Positions 32,624-39,598 of a stretch of DNA of 64,000 nt are shown here, piece after piece. Source of the stretch: CAWBLP01 sp963789495 (GTDB taxonomy: Bacteria; Pseudomonadota; Alphaproteobacteria; Acetobacterales; Acetobacteraceae); the NCBI GenBank assembly GCA_963789495.1, contig CAWBLP010000010.1, forward strand, positions 1 through 64,000, read 5' to 3'. Numbering within the stretch: the first letter of the stretch is position 1; every line of letters starts with the position of its first letter. A model generated the notes under the pieces. It saw only the letters and a list, made by a program, of their open reading frames with translations. It did not search any database and had not been told where the DNA came from. The translations under genes and the position numbers were made by a program.

Positions 32624-33529
32624 TCAGCGCGTTGGTCGTATCGAGGCGCCGATCGGCTCGGGCAGGATGCCGGATGGCAGCACCCGCAGCAGGGCCAGGA
32701 GCAGGACGCTGATCAGCAATTCGCGCATCGCCGCGATCTGCGCCGGTTCCATGAAGCTGAGCAACGGAGCGGCAAAGCGGGTGCCCTCCAACAGCGCGAT
32801 GATCAACACTGCGCCCAGAATGGCGCCGGCATTGTTGCCGAGACCGCCGGCCACCAGCGCCAGAATGACGTTCAACGTGAGCAGCGGGGCAAAAATGTCC
32901 GGCGCGATATAGGATGTTGCGTGCGCGTAGAGCGCCCCTGCCACCCCCAGCACCGCGGCGCCGATGGCGAAGGCCTGGATCTTGAACGCCAGCACGTGCT
33001 TGCCGGCGACCGCGGCGACATCCTCGTCGTCTCGAATGGCGCGCAGCACGCGGCCGAATGGTGACCTGCCCAGGCGCTGCAGCAGCACGAAGACGAGTGC
33101 GATCAGCAGCAGAACGATCGCCAGGAACACCAGGTTGAAGTGCAGCGGCGACAGCACGCCGCGCCAGGGTCCGGGGATGCCGGCGATCCCGTCGGAGCCT
33201 TTGGTCAACCAGATTTCGTTCGATGCGGTGATCCGCACGGATTCGGAAAAGCCGAGGGTCACGATGGCCAAATAGTCGCTGCGCAGCCGCGCGGTGATCC
33301 AGGCCACCACCGCCCCGGTCATGGCGGCGGTCAATGCAGCCGCAGCGATGCCGAGTCCGATCGGCCAGCCCGATTTGGTCAGCAGGGCGGTGGTATAGGC
33401 GCCAACTGCGAAAAACCCAGCCAGGCCGAGATTTATCATCCCCGCCAGGCCCCAGGTGAGGTTCACCCCCAGCGCCATCAGCGCATAGACGCCGGCGGTG
33501 ATGGAAATGGCGGTGAGATAGGCGATCAT
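32624..33529 (-). CDS. livM: Branched-chain amino acid-type ABC transporter permease LivM
   Basis: A 301-residue inner-membrane protein with 8-9 hydrophobic segments and the LivM hallmarks: ALGVNLTWGLAGMINLGLAGFFAVGAY, LRSDYLAIVTLGFSESVR, the cytoplasmic EAA-like loop GRVLRAIRDDEDVAAVAGKHV and VAGGLGNNAGAILGA. It pairs with LivH to form the channel. It is the last gene of the liv operon and starts 9 bases after the dehalogenase stop, so the dehalogenase is embedded between the two permease genes. Confidence 0.9.
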   Translation of the reverse strand: MIAYLTAISITAGVYALMALGVNLTWGLAGMINLGLAGFFAVGAYTTALLTKSGWPIGLGIAAAALTAAMTGAVVAWITARLRSDYLAIVTLGFSESVRITASNEIWLTKGSDGIAGIPGPWRGVLSPLHFNLVFLAIVLLLIALVFVLLQRLGRSPFGRVLRAIRDDEDVAAVAGKHVLAFKIQAFAIGAAVLGVAGALYAHATSYIAPDIFAPLLTLNVILALVAGGLGNNAGAILGAVLIIALLEGTRFAAPLLSFMEPAQIAAMRELLISVLLLALLRVLPSGILPEPIGASIRPTR

Positions 33530-33538
33530 GCCGGTGCG

Positions 33539-34234
33539 CTATCCCACCATCACATCCGCCAATTGCGTCATGCTGGCCACGATCAGATCCGGCTGATGCG
33601 GCCAGGACGCGAACGGGCGTTGGCGACGATCGATGAACGCGGTGCGCATGCCGGCGGCCTTGGCACCGACGCAGTCGAATTCATGGTTGGCGACGAACAG
33701 CACCTCCTCCATGGATACGCCGACACGGTCCGCGGCCTTGGCATAGGTGGCGTGATGCGGCTTGAAGGCATTGGCGATCGCCACCGAGATCACCTGATCG
33801 AAGTCAATGCCGTGGTAGCGCTTCGCCGTTTCCAGCATGTCGGGATCGCCGTTCGACAGCACCACCAGTTTATAGCGCGTGCGCAGCCGGTCCAGCGCCG
33901 CGGGCACCTCCGGGAACGGACGCAGGCGCTCGATATGCGACACCAGTGCGCGCACTTCGTCGGGCGTATAGCGAATGCCGGCGCGATCCATCACATGCGC
34001 CACGGCACGCTCGCCGATCACGCGATACGGCGTGTGATCGCGGCCCAGCAGGGCGTCGATCATGGAATTTTCGAAATGGGTGCGGCGCCACCAGGTGACG
34101 AAGGAATTCGGATTGCCCTGCCATCCCTTGGCGCGCAGGAACGGCGTCGCGGCTTCCACCAGACCGGATTGCATGTCGACCACGGTGCCGTACTGATCGA
34201 ACATGCAGACCTTGATGCTGGATTTCAGATCCAT
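33539..34234 (-). CDS. Haloacid dehalogenase, type II (L-2-haloacid dehalogenase-like)
   Basis: A 231-residue HAD-superfamily protein of the size of L-2-haloacid dehalogenases. The nucleophile Asp is in CMFDQYGTVVDM. The conserved Ser/Asn is in VVLSNGDPDML, Lys in NAFKPHHATYAKAADRVG, and the final motif is FVANHEFDCVGAKAAGM. It would hydrolyse a 2-haloacid to the 2-hydroxyacid; a close homologue could be a phosphatase, but the FDxYGT start favours dehalogenase. Its place inside the liv operon (12 bases after livH, 9 before livM) suggests the transporter carries a halogenated or related carboxylic acid (inference). Confidence 0.85.
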   Translation of the reverse strand: MDLKSSIKVCMFDQYGTVVDMQSGLVEAATPFLRAKGWQGNPNSFVTWWRRTHFENSMIDALLGRDHTPYRVIGERAVAHVMDRAGIRYTPDEVRALVSHIERLRPFPEVPAALDRLRTRYKLVVLSNGDPDMLETAKRYHGIDFDQVISVAIANAFKPHHATYAKAADRVGVSMEEVLFVANHEFDCVGAKAAGMRTAFIDRRQRPFASWPHQPDLIVASMTQLADVMVG

Positions 34235-34246
34235 CGGCGGGTCTCC

Positions 34247-35122
34247 TCAATAGGCGCGGGCGCCCAGAATGCCACGGGGACGCAAGGTCAGCACGAACAG
34301 GATCGCCAGGAAGCCGACCACGGTGCGGTAGTCGGGCGGCAGCACGAGCTGCGACAGTTCCTCCGCGACGCCGATCGCCAGGGCACCGATCACCGCGCCC
34401 GGGATGCTGCCAAGCCCGCCCAGCACCGCGGCGGCGAATATCGCCAGAATCGCACGAAACCCGGTGAGCGGATCGATCGAGGTGTCGAGGCCGAGCAGCA
34501 TGCCGCCCAGCCCGGCCAGGCCCATCGCGACGAAGTTGACGACATGGGCGATGAGATTTGCGTCGATGCCCTTGATGGCGGCGAGCATCGGATTGTCCGC
34601 GACCGCGCGCATCGCCTTGCCGATGCGGGTGAAGGCGAGGAATGCGAACAGCGCCAGCACTGCGGCGCTGGCGATGGCCAGATCCTCCAGCTGCTGCGGT
34701 CCGACCCGCAGGCCAGAGAACCGCCAGTCGCGCAGGATCGGCAGGTCGTAATTGTGCAGGCTGTTGCCGAAGCCCATGCGGACGACATTTTCCAGCGCAA
34801 CCGTCAGTGCGACCGACGCGATGGTGGCCGTCACCAGGCCGGAGCGGCGCAGCGGGCGCAGCACCGCGGCATCGGTGGCCACGCCCACCAGTCCCGCCAC
34901 CAGGAACGCCACCACGGCAGACGGCAGCAGGGAAAGATGCAGATCGACATTGGCGACATAACCTGCGAAGGCGCCGATCGTGGCATGCGAGGCCACGGCG
35001 AAGTTGGGAAAGCGCAGCACGGCGTAGATCGCGGTGAAGCCGATCGCCGGGGCGGCCAGAATCGCCCCCGCCATCACGCCATTCAGCACCAGCTGCGCAA
35101 TGTCGGTGACGGTCAGGGGCAA
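34247..35122 (-). CDS. livH: Branched-chain amino acid-type ABC transporter permease LivH
   Basis: A 291-residue membrane protein with 8 hydrophobic segments. It shows LVLNGVMAGAILAAPAIGFTAIYAVLRFPNFA, the LivH loop GKAMRAVADNPMLAAIKGID (EAA-like coupling to the ATPase), GLAGLGGMLLGLDTSIDPLTGF and VLGGLGSIPGAVIGALAIG. It starts 6 bases after livK and is followed by the dehalogenase gene. The substrate specificity is set by the binding protein. Confidence 0.9.
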   Translation of the reverse strand: MPLTVTDIAQLVLNGVMAGAILAAPAIGFTAIYAVLRFPNFAVASHATIGAFAGYVANVDLHLSLLPSAVVAFLVAGLVGVATDAAVLRPLRRSGLVTATIASVALTVALENVVRMGFGNSLHNYDLPILRDWRFSGLRVGPQQLEDLAIASAAVLALFAFLAFTRIGKAMRAVADNPMLAAIKGIDANLIAHVVNFVAMGLAGLGGMLLGLDTSIDPLTGFRAILAIFAAAVLGGLGSIPGAVIGALAIGVAEELSQLVLPPDYRTVVGFLAILFVLTLRPRGILGARAY

Positions 35123-35128
35123 GGCAGG

Positions 35129-36322
35129 CTATCCGACCTCGACGAACTTGAAGGCGCCGTTCTCCACCTTGTTGTAGCGGAACTTGCAATCGGTGATGTC
35201 ACCGATCTCGGTGAATGTGCACGGACCGCTGGCGCCTTCGTATTTCACTTCCTTGCCGGCCTGCAACGCCGCCAGCCCGTCGACCGCGGTATACACCTTC
35301 ATCCCGTCGCTGTTGGTGATCTTGCGCACGGTATCGCGGATTGCGGTGCCGTTGGCGCGGCCGACCTTGGCGATGGTGAGGGAAACGATACTGATCCAGT
35401 CGGTGGCCTGCGCCTCGTAGGAATCGGGCGCCGCGATGCCCAGGCGCTTGGCTGCCGCCGCATAAGCGGGAGAATTCACATCCGCCGAAGGTTGCACGGT
35501 GTACACCCCCTGTGTCACCTCCTTCGGCAGTTGCTCCAGCGATTTCTGCGTCAGCGCATAGGATTGCGCCAGGCGATCGCCATCATAGCCGGCGCGGTAC
35601 AGATCGCGCAGCACCACGGCAACGTCCGGTGCGTAGCCGTTCAGGTAAATCAAATCGGGCTTGCTGCGCAGTGCCTGATCAACCTCCGACCGATAGCTGG
35701 TCTTGTCCTTGTCGTAGATCAGCGTGCCCGCAAGCGTCACGCCGGCCGGTTCCAGCACCTCCTTCAGCCGCCGCTGCGTCGGTTCGGCAAACGGCGCCTG
35801 GATGGACATCACGAACACACGCTTCGAGCCGTGGCGGATGATGAACTCGGCATGCTTGGTGGCCTGCAGATGATTGTTCGGCTGGGTGCGGATCAGATAA
35901 CCCTGATGCGGCAGATGCGTGATGCTGTCGGCACCCGACACGGTGGTCAGAAACGTCTTGCTGTCCCAGCACACCGGCGCGACAGCCGTGGTCACCGCGG
36001 ATGCCCAAGTGCCCATGATCACCGGCACCTTGTTGACATCCGTCAGCTTGTGCGCGGCGCGCACCGCCGCTTCCGGATTGGTTTCGGTGTCCTCGACGGT
36101 GAGTTTGATCTGCCGTCCCAGCAGCCCACCGGCGGCGTTGATGTCGGTGGCGACCGCCTGCATCGCCTTCAGCATGCGCGGCCCGTCGAAACTTCCAGCG
36201 CCAGTCAGCGGCGTCAGCACGCCGAGTTCGAGCGCTGCTTCCTGCGCGCGCAGCAATGCGGGGGCGGCCAGACCTGCTGCCGCGGTAACGGCCAGCAAAT
36301 GGCGACGGGTCGGTTGGGTCAT
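35129..36322 (-). CDS. Branched-chain amino acid-type ABC transporter substrate-binding protein (LivK-like)
   Basis: A 397-residue periplasmic protein with the signal sequence MTQPTRRHLLAVTAAAGLAAPALLRAQ (an RR motif may favour Tat). The type I periplasmic fold shows LGVLTPLTGAGSFDGPRML, DINAAGGLLGRQIKLTVEDTETNPEAAVRAAHKL and PDLIYLNGYAPDVAVVLRDL. Many members of this group bind aromatic or short organic acids rather than Leu/Ile/Val, so the real ligand may be the acid handled by the neighbouring dehalogenase. The ATG at 36322 lies 13 bases after livF; upstream in-frame sequence belongs to livF in another frame. Confidence 0.88.
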   Translation of the reverse strand: MTQPTRRHLLAVTAAAGLAAPALLRAQEAALELGVLTPLTGAGSFDGPRMLKAMQAVATDINAAGGLLGRQIKLTVEDTETNPEAAVRAAHKLTDVNKVPVIMGTWASAVTTAVAPVCWDSKTFLTTVSGADSITHLPHQGYLIRTQPNNHLQATKHAEFIIRHGSKRVFVMSIQAPFAEPTQRRLKEVLEPAGVTLAGTLIYDKDKTSYRSEVDQALRSKPDLIYLNGYAPDVAVVLRDLYRAGYDGDRLAQSYALTQKSLEQLPKEVTQGVYTVQPSADVNSPAYAAAAKRLGIAAPDSYEAQATDWISIVSLTIAKVGRANGTAIRDTVRKITNSDGMKVYTAVDGLAALQAGKEVKYEGASGPCTFTEIGDITDCKFRYNKVENGAFKFVEVG

Positions 36323-36335
36323 CGCGGGCTCCGGG

Positions 36336-37061
36336 TCAGGGTTGTTCGGTTGGATGGGCACCAAGGAAGATGCGGCGGATGTCCGGATCGGCGCGCAGCG
36401 CCGCCGCGCTACCATCGCGATTGTTGCGGCCATCGACAAGGATGGTTGCCTGATGCGCGATCAGCAGCGCCTCCGACGCATTCTGCTCCACCATGGCGAT
36501 GGCGACGCCGTCCCGGTTGATCGCAACGATGGTCTCGAACAACTGATCGGCCGCGATCGGCGACAGGCCGGCGGAAGGTTCATCCAGCAACAGCAGCACG
36601 GGCTGCACCATCAGCGCCATGGCCATCGCCAGCACCTGACGCTGGCCGCCGGACAAGGTGCGCGCGGCGCGGTGACGCTTTTCCGCCAGCATCGGAAACC
36701 GTGTGAAGGCGGCCTCGATCCGGGCCTTGTTCGGAGCGGGATCGATGTAGCCGCCCATCTCCAGATTCTCGCGCACCGACAGCGTCGGGAACACGTTCGC
36801 CTCCTGCGGCACGAAGGCGATGCCACGCCGCGCGATCTCCCGCGGCGACAGCCGGTCGATTGGCTCATCGCGCAGCCGGATGCTGCCGCGCGCCGGATGC
36901 AGCAGCCCGGCGATGGTCTTCAGCAGCGTCGACTTGCCGGCGCCATTCGGTCCGATGATGGCGACGATCGTTCCGTCCGCAACCGTCAGATGCGCGCCCT
37001 TCAGGATTTCGTCGCCGGGGCCGTAGCCGGCGACGATGTCCTGCGCCACCAACAGGTTCAT
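36336..37061 (-). CDS. livF: ABC transporter ATP-binding protein LivF
   Basis: A 241-residue ATPase with Walker A GPNGAGKSTLL (about 37), Q loop IAFVPQEANVFPTLSVRENL, signature LSGGQRQVLAMAMAL, Walker B PVLLLLDEPSAGLSP and the LivF-type MVEQNASEAL in place of the usual H-loop phrase. Its ATG overlaps the livG stop (ATGA), showing translational coupling. It partners LivG at the inner membrane. Confidence 0.92.
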   Translation of the reverse strand: MNLLVAQDIVAGYGPGDEILKGAHLTVADGTIVAIIGPNGAGKSTLLKTIAGLLHPARGSIRLRDEPIDRLSPREIARRGIAFVPQEANVFPTLSVRENLEMGGYIDPAPNKARIEAAFTRFPMLAEKRHRAARTLSGGQRQVLAMAMALMVQPVLLLLDEPSAGLSPIAADQLFETIVAINRDGVAIAMVEQNASEALLIAHQATILVDGRNNRDGSAAALRADPDIRRIFLGAHPTEQP

Positions 37062-37828
37062 CGACGGCGACCCATATAGGCCTCCTGCACCGCAGGGTCC
37101 GCGGCAACCGCGGCGAAACTGCCTTCACGCAGATGGCGCCCTTCCGCCATGACGATCACTGGATCGCACAGCGCCGCGATCGTATCGAGATGATGCTCGA
37201 TCAGCAGCACGGATACGCCCTCGGCGCACAGGCGGCGCAGATGCTCGCCGATCTCGCGCGCGAGAGTCGGGTTCACGCCGGCCACGGGTTCATCCAGCAG
37301 CAGCAATTTCGGCCCGACCATCAGCGCGCGCCCGATCTCCAGCAATTTCTTCTGGCCCCCCGACAGCTCCGCCGCCCGATTGCGCAGAACACGCGCTAGA
37401 TTCAGGCGCTGTGCAATTGCGTCGGCCCGCTCGTGCAGTTCTGCTTCGCGGCGACGCGCGGCGGCTGTGTGCAGCAACGCCGGCAGGATGTGCTCGCCAG
37501 GCTGCTGCGTGCCGTACAGCATCAGGTTCTCCAGCACTGTCAGGCGCGGAAAGCCGCGTGCGATCTGGAAGGTGCGCACCAGTCCGCTGCTGGTGATGCG
37601 GTCCGGACGCCAGCCGGTGATCTCCGCGCCGTTGAAGCGAACGCTGCCGGAATCCGGCGGCACGAGGCCGGAGACGCAGTTGAACAGCGTGGTCTTGCCG
37701 GCGCCGTTCGGGCCGATCAGGCCGGTGATATGCCCGGACTGGACCGACAGAGTCACGCCGCGCAACGCATGCACGCCGTAATAGCTGCGCGCCAGGTCGC
37801 GGACTTCCAGGAGCGGTGGCTGCGTCAC
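37058..37828 (-). CDS. livG: ABC transporter ATP-binding protein LivG
   Basis: A 256-residue ATPase: Walker A GPNGAGKTTLFNCVSG, Q-loop region RTFQIARGFPRLTVLENLM, signature LSGGQKKLLEIGRALM, Walker B LLLLDEPVAGVNPT, and IEHHLDTIAALCDPVIVMAEG. The GTG at 37828 (VTQPPLLEVRDL) gives the usual LivG N-terminus but has no good ribosome binding site. Ten bases further upstream starts repeat copy D, and all upstream in-frame codons lie in the repeat. The insertion may have replaced the original promoter/leader of the operon. Confidence 0.9.
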   Translation of the reverse strand: MTQPPLLEVRDLARSYYGVHALRGVTLSVQSGHITGLIGPNGAGKTTLFNCVSGLVPPDSGSVRFNGAEITGWRPDRITSSGLVRTFQIARGFPRLTVLENLMLYGTQQPGEHILPALLHTAAARRREAELHERADAIAQRLNLARVLRNRAAELSGGQKKLLEIGRALMVGPKLLLLDEPVAGVNPTLAREIGEHLRRLCAEGVSVLLIEHHLDTIAALCDPVIVMAEGRHLREGSFAAVAADPAVQEAYMGRRR

Positions 37829-37838
37829 GGAAGGCGCC

Positions 37839-38074
37839 GGGGGCGTTGCCCCCAAACCCCTAGCAAGGGGCGCTGCCCCTTGCATCCCCGCCAAGGGCCC
37901 GGCCCTTGGAACCGAATGTTGTTTGGATTGCGGAGGGGGCCGATCGCGTTGATCGGATGGTCCGAGACCGTCACGCCCCCTCCCCAACCCAAACAGTATG
38001 TGATTGCAAAGGCTGAGCCTTTGCTGGGGGTCCAGGGGGCAAAGCCCTCTGGTGGGGTTCGGGGCAAAGCCCCG
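37839..38074 (-). repeat. Multi-hairpin intergenic element, copy D (inverted)
   Basis: Same element as at 28909 but on the opposite strand. In plus order it has GGGGGCGTTGCCCCC (37839-37853), GCAAGGGGCGCTGCCCCTTGC with one mismatch-free 9-bp stem (37863-37883), CCAAGGGCCCGGCCCTTGG (37891-37909), the imperfect central stem (GTTTGG...CCAACCCAAAC), GCAAAGGCTGAGCCTTTGC, CCAGGGGGC...CTCTGG and CGGGGCAAAGCCCCG (38060-38074). It lies between the livG start and the stop of the enolase-superfamily gene, 4 bases from that stop. Confidence 0.9.
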
Positions 38075-38078
38075 ACGC

Positions 38079-39185
38079 TTACCGCAATACAGCTTCCGTC
38101 TTGCGCTCGATCAACGCGAAATCGATATCGCCCCCCAGGCCCGGCGCCGTGGGTGCATGCAACAGACCGTCCTTGTCGATCTCCAGTTCCGTTGCCATGC
38201 CGTATTTGTGCGCAGCATCCGGCAGCAGCACTTCCCACATCGTCGTGTTGCGCAGCGCCATGCATAAATGCAGGTTCGCCAGATTGTTCAGCGAATTGCC
38301 GGAGTGGTGAATTTCGTAGCGCAGGCCGAAGGCTTCCGCGAGATGCGCAGTCTTCAGCATGGTGGTCAGGCCGCCCTTGTTGGGAATGTCGCCGCGCAGA
38401 TAATCCGTGGCGCGCTCGGTCAGCCAGATCGGATAGGTGTCCAGCCCGCCAGCGGGAAACTCCGTCGCGATGATCGGAATGTCCAGCTTCTCGCGCAGCT
38501 TGACGTAGTTGTAGATGTCCTCGTCGGAGAGCGGGTCCTCGTACCAATAATACCCCATCTCCTCGATCGCGCGCCCCACCCGCAGCGCATCCGTGTAGGT
38601 GTAACTCCAGGTGGAATCCAGCATGATGCGGAAATCGTCGCCAACCGCCTTGCGCACCGCCTCGCAGACCTTGATGTCCGTGTCTGGATCGCGTGGCGGA
38701 TGGATCTTGTACGCTTTCCAGCCGTTGGCCTTGAATTGCTGCGCCTGGTCCACGTAGGCGGCGACGTCCGGCAGCACCTGCGAGCTGGCATAGCCGATGA
38801 TCGAACGGCGATAGGTTCCCATCAAGGCGTGCACGGGCAGATTGGCGATCTTGCCGGCCAGGTCCCACAGCGCGGTGTCCACCGCGCCGATCGTACGATA
38901 GCTGACCGCACGATTGATCAGCCGCATGCCGCCATGAATGCGCTCGCGCTCCAATGGGTCCTGCCCCATCAGCATTGGCTTCAGCGAGCGGATCAACTGC
39001 GCGCCATCCATAGACGCAGGGTTGGTGGCCGATCCCAGGAACGCGTGGCCTTCCAACCCGGCATCGGTATGGATCCGCAACAGGCCGAGATTGCTGTTGC
39101 CGGCTGTGGCCGTGCCCGTGTGGTAGTTGGTCGCCGGGATATTGTCCCAGGTAAAGATAGTGAGCGAAACGTCGTCGATTTTCAT
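38079..39185 (-). CDS. Mandelate racemase/muconate lactonizing enzyme family (enolase superfamily)
   Basis: A 368-residue enzyme with N-terminal capping domain (about 1-125, VSYRTIGAVDTALWDLAGK) and a TIM barrel. Catalytic Lys are in GWKAYKIHP, and metal ligands are Asp in IMLDSTWSYTY, Glu in YYWYEDPLSDED and Glu in IIATEFPAGG. The general base is His in IHHSGNSLNNLANLHLC. The reaction is likely proton abstraction from a carboxylate (sugar-acid dehydratase or racemase). The ATG at 39185 follows GGAG. Its stop lies 4 bases from repeat copy D. The gene could be part of a cluster with hyuA/hyuB, but 129 bases and the CDGSH gene lie between. Confidence 0.85.
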   Translation of the reverse strand: MKIDDVSLTIFTWDNIPATNYHTGTATAGNSNLGLLRIHTDAGLEGHAFLGSATNPASMDGAQLIRSLKPMLMGQDPLERERIHGGMRLINRAVSYRTIGAVDTALWDLAGKIANLPVHALMGTYRRSIIGYASSQVLPDVAAYVDQAQQFKANGWKAYKIHPPRDPDTDIKVCEAVRKAVGDDFRIMLDSTWSYTYTDALRVGRAIEEMGYYWYEDPLSDEDIYNYVKLREKLDIPIIATEFPAGGLDTYPIWLTERATDYLRGDIPNKGGLTTMLKTAHLAEAFGLRYEIHHSGNSLNNLANLHLCMALRNTTMWEVLLPDAAHKYGMATELEIDKDGLLHAPTAPGLGGDIDFALIERKTEAVLR

Positions 39186-39314
39186 GGCAGGTCTCCGCTT
39201 CGACGCCTCGCATGTCGCGCGACACGGCCGAGCTGCGTTCGAAGGTGGATCGGATGCCGCAAGCCGATCGTTCGGGCCCAGCAAGCGGGCTCAGCTTCGG
39301 CCGCGACGGTGCGG

Positions 39315-39560
39315 TTACAGGCTGTTGTGCGAGCCGTCGCAGCGCGGCATCTTGCCGCTGCGCTTGCAGCCGCAGAACCCGACAATGCCGGACTGCTCCG
39401 CCTTGAATTCCATCGGTGTAAAGCCGGTACCCTTGTGGGAGCCGTCGCAGAACGGCTGCTTGCCGCTTTTGCCGCAGGCGCACCACCAGTATGACTTGCC
39501 CGCTTCGACCTCGACCTTGTAGGACCCTTTCTGCGCGATCAGCGGCAATGTTTCGGACAT
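39315..39560 (-). CDS. Tandem CDGSH iron-sulfur domain protein
   Basis: An 81-residue protein with two CDGSH (zf-CDGSH, mitoNEET-type) motifs in a row: CACGKSGKQPFCDGSH (about residues 27-42) and CGCKRSGKMPRCDGSH (about 63-78). Each three-Cys-one-His set should hold a redox-active 2Fe-2S cluster. Bacterial tandem-CDGSH proteins are soluble and of unclear role, perhaps electron transfer or cluster delivery. It lies 38 bases after the hyuB stop on the same strand and may be read from the same transcript. Confidence 0.9.
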   Translation of the reverse strand: MSETLPLIAQKGSYKVEVEAGKSYWWCACGKSGKQPFCDGSHKGTGFTPMEFKAEQSGIVGFCGCKRSGKMPRCDGSHNSL

Positions 39561-39598
39561 GTGTGTTTCTCCCCGTGCATCGATGACCGGTGTATTGA

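Noticed and set aside
33140..36520. A very long plus-strand open frame (over 1100 codons) opposite the liv operon
   Set aside because: It runs antisense to livM, the dehalogenase, livH and livK, which all have clear family motifs. The translation is His/Arg/Gln-rich without domains, as expected for a shadow frame in high-GC DNA.
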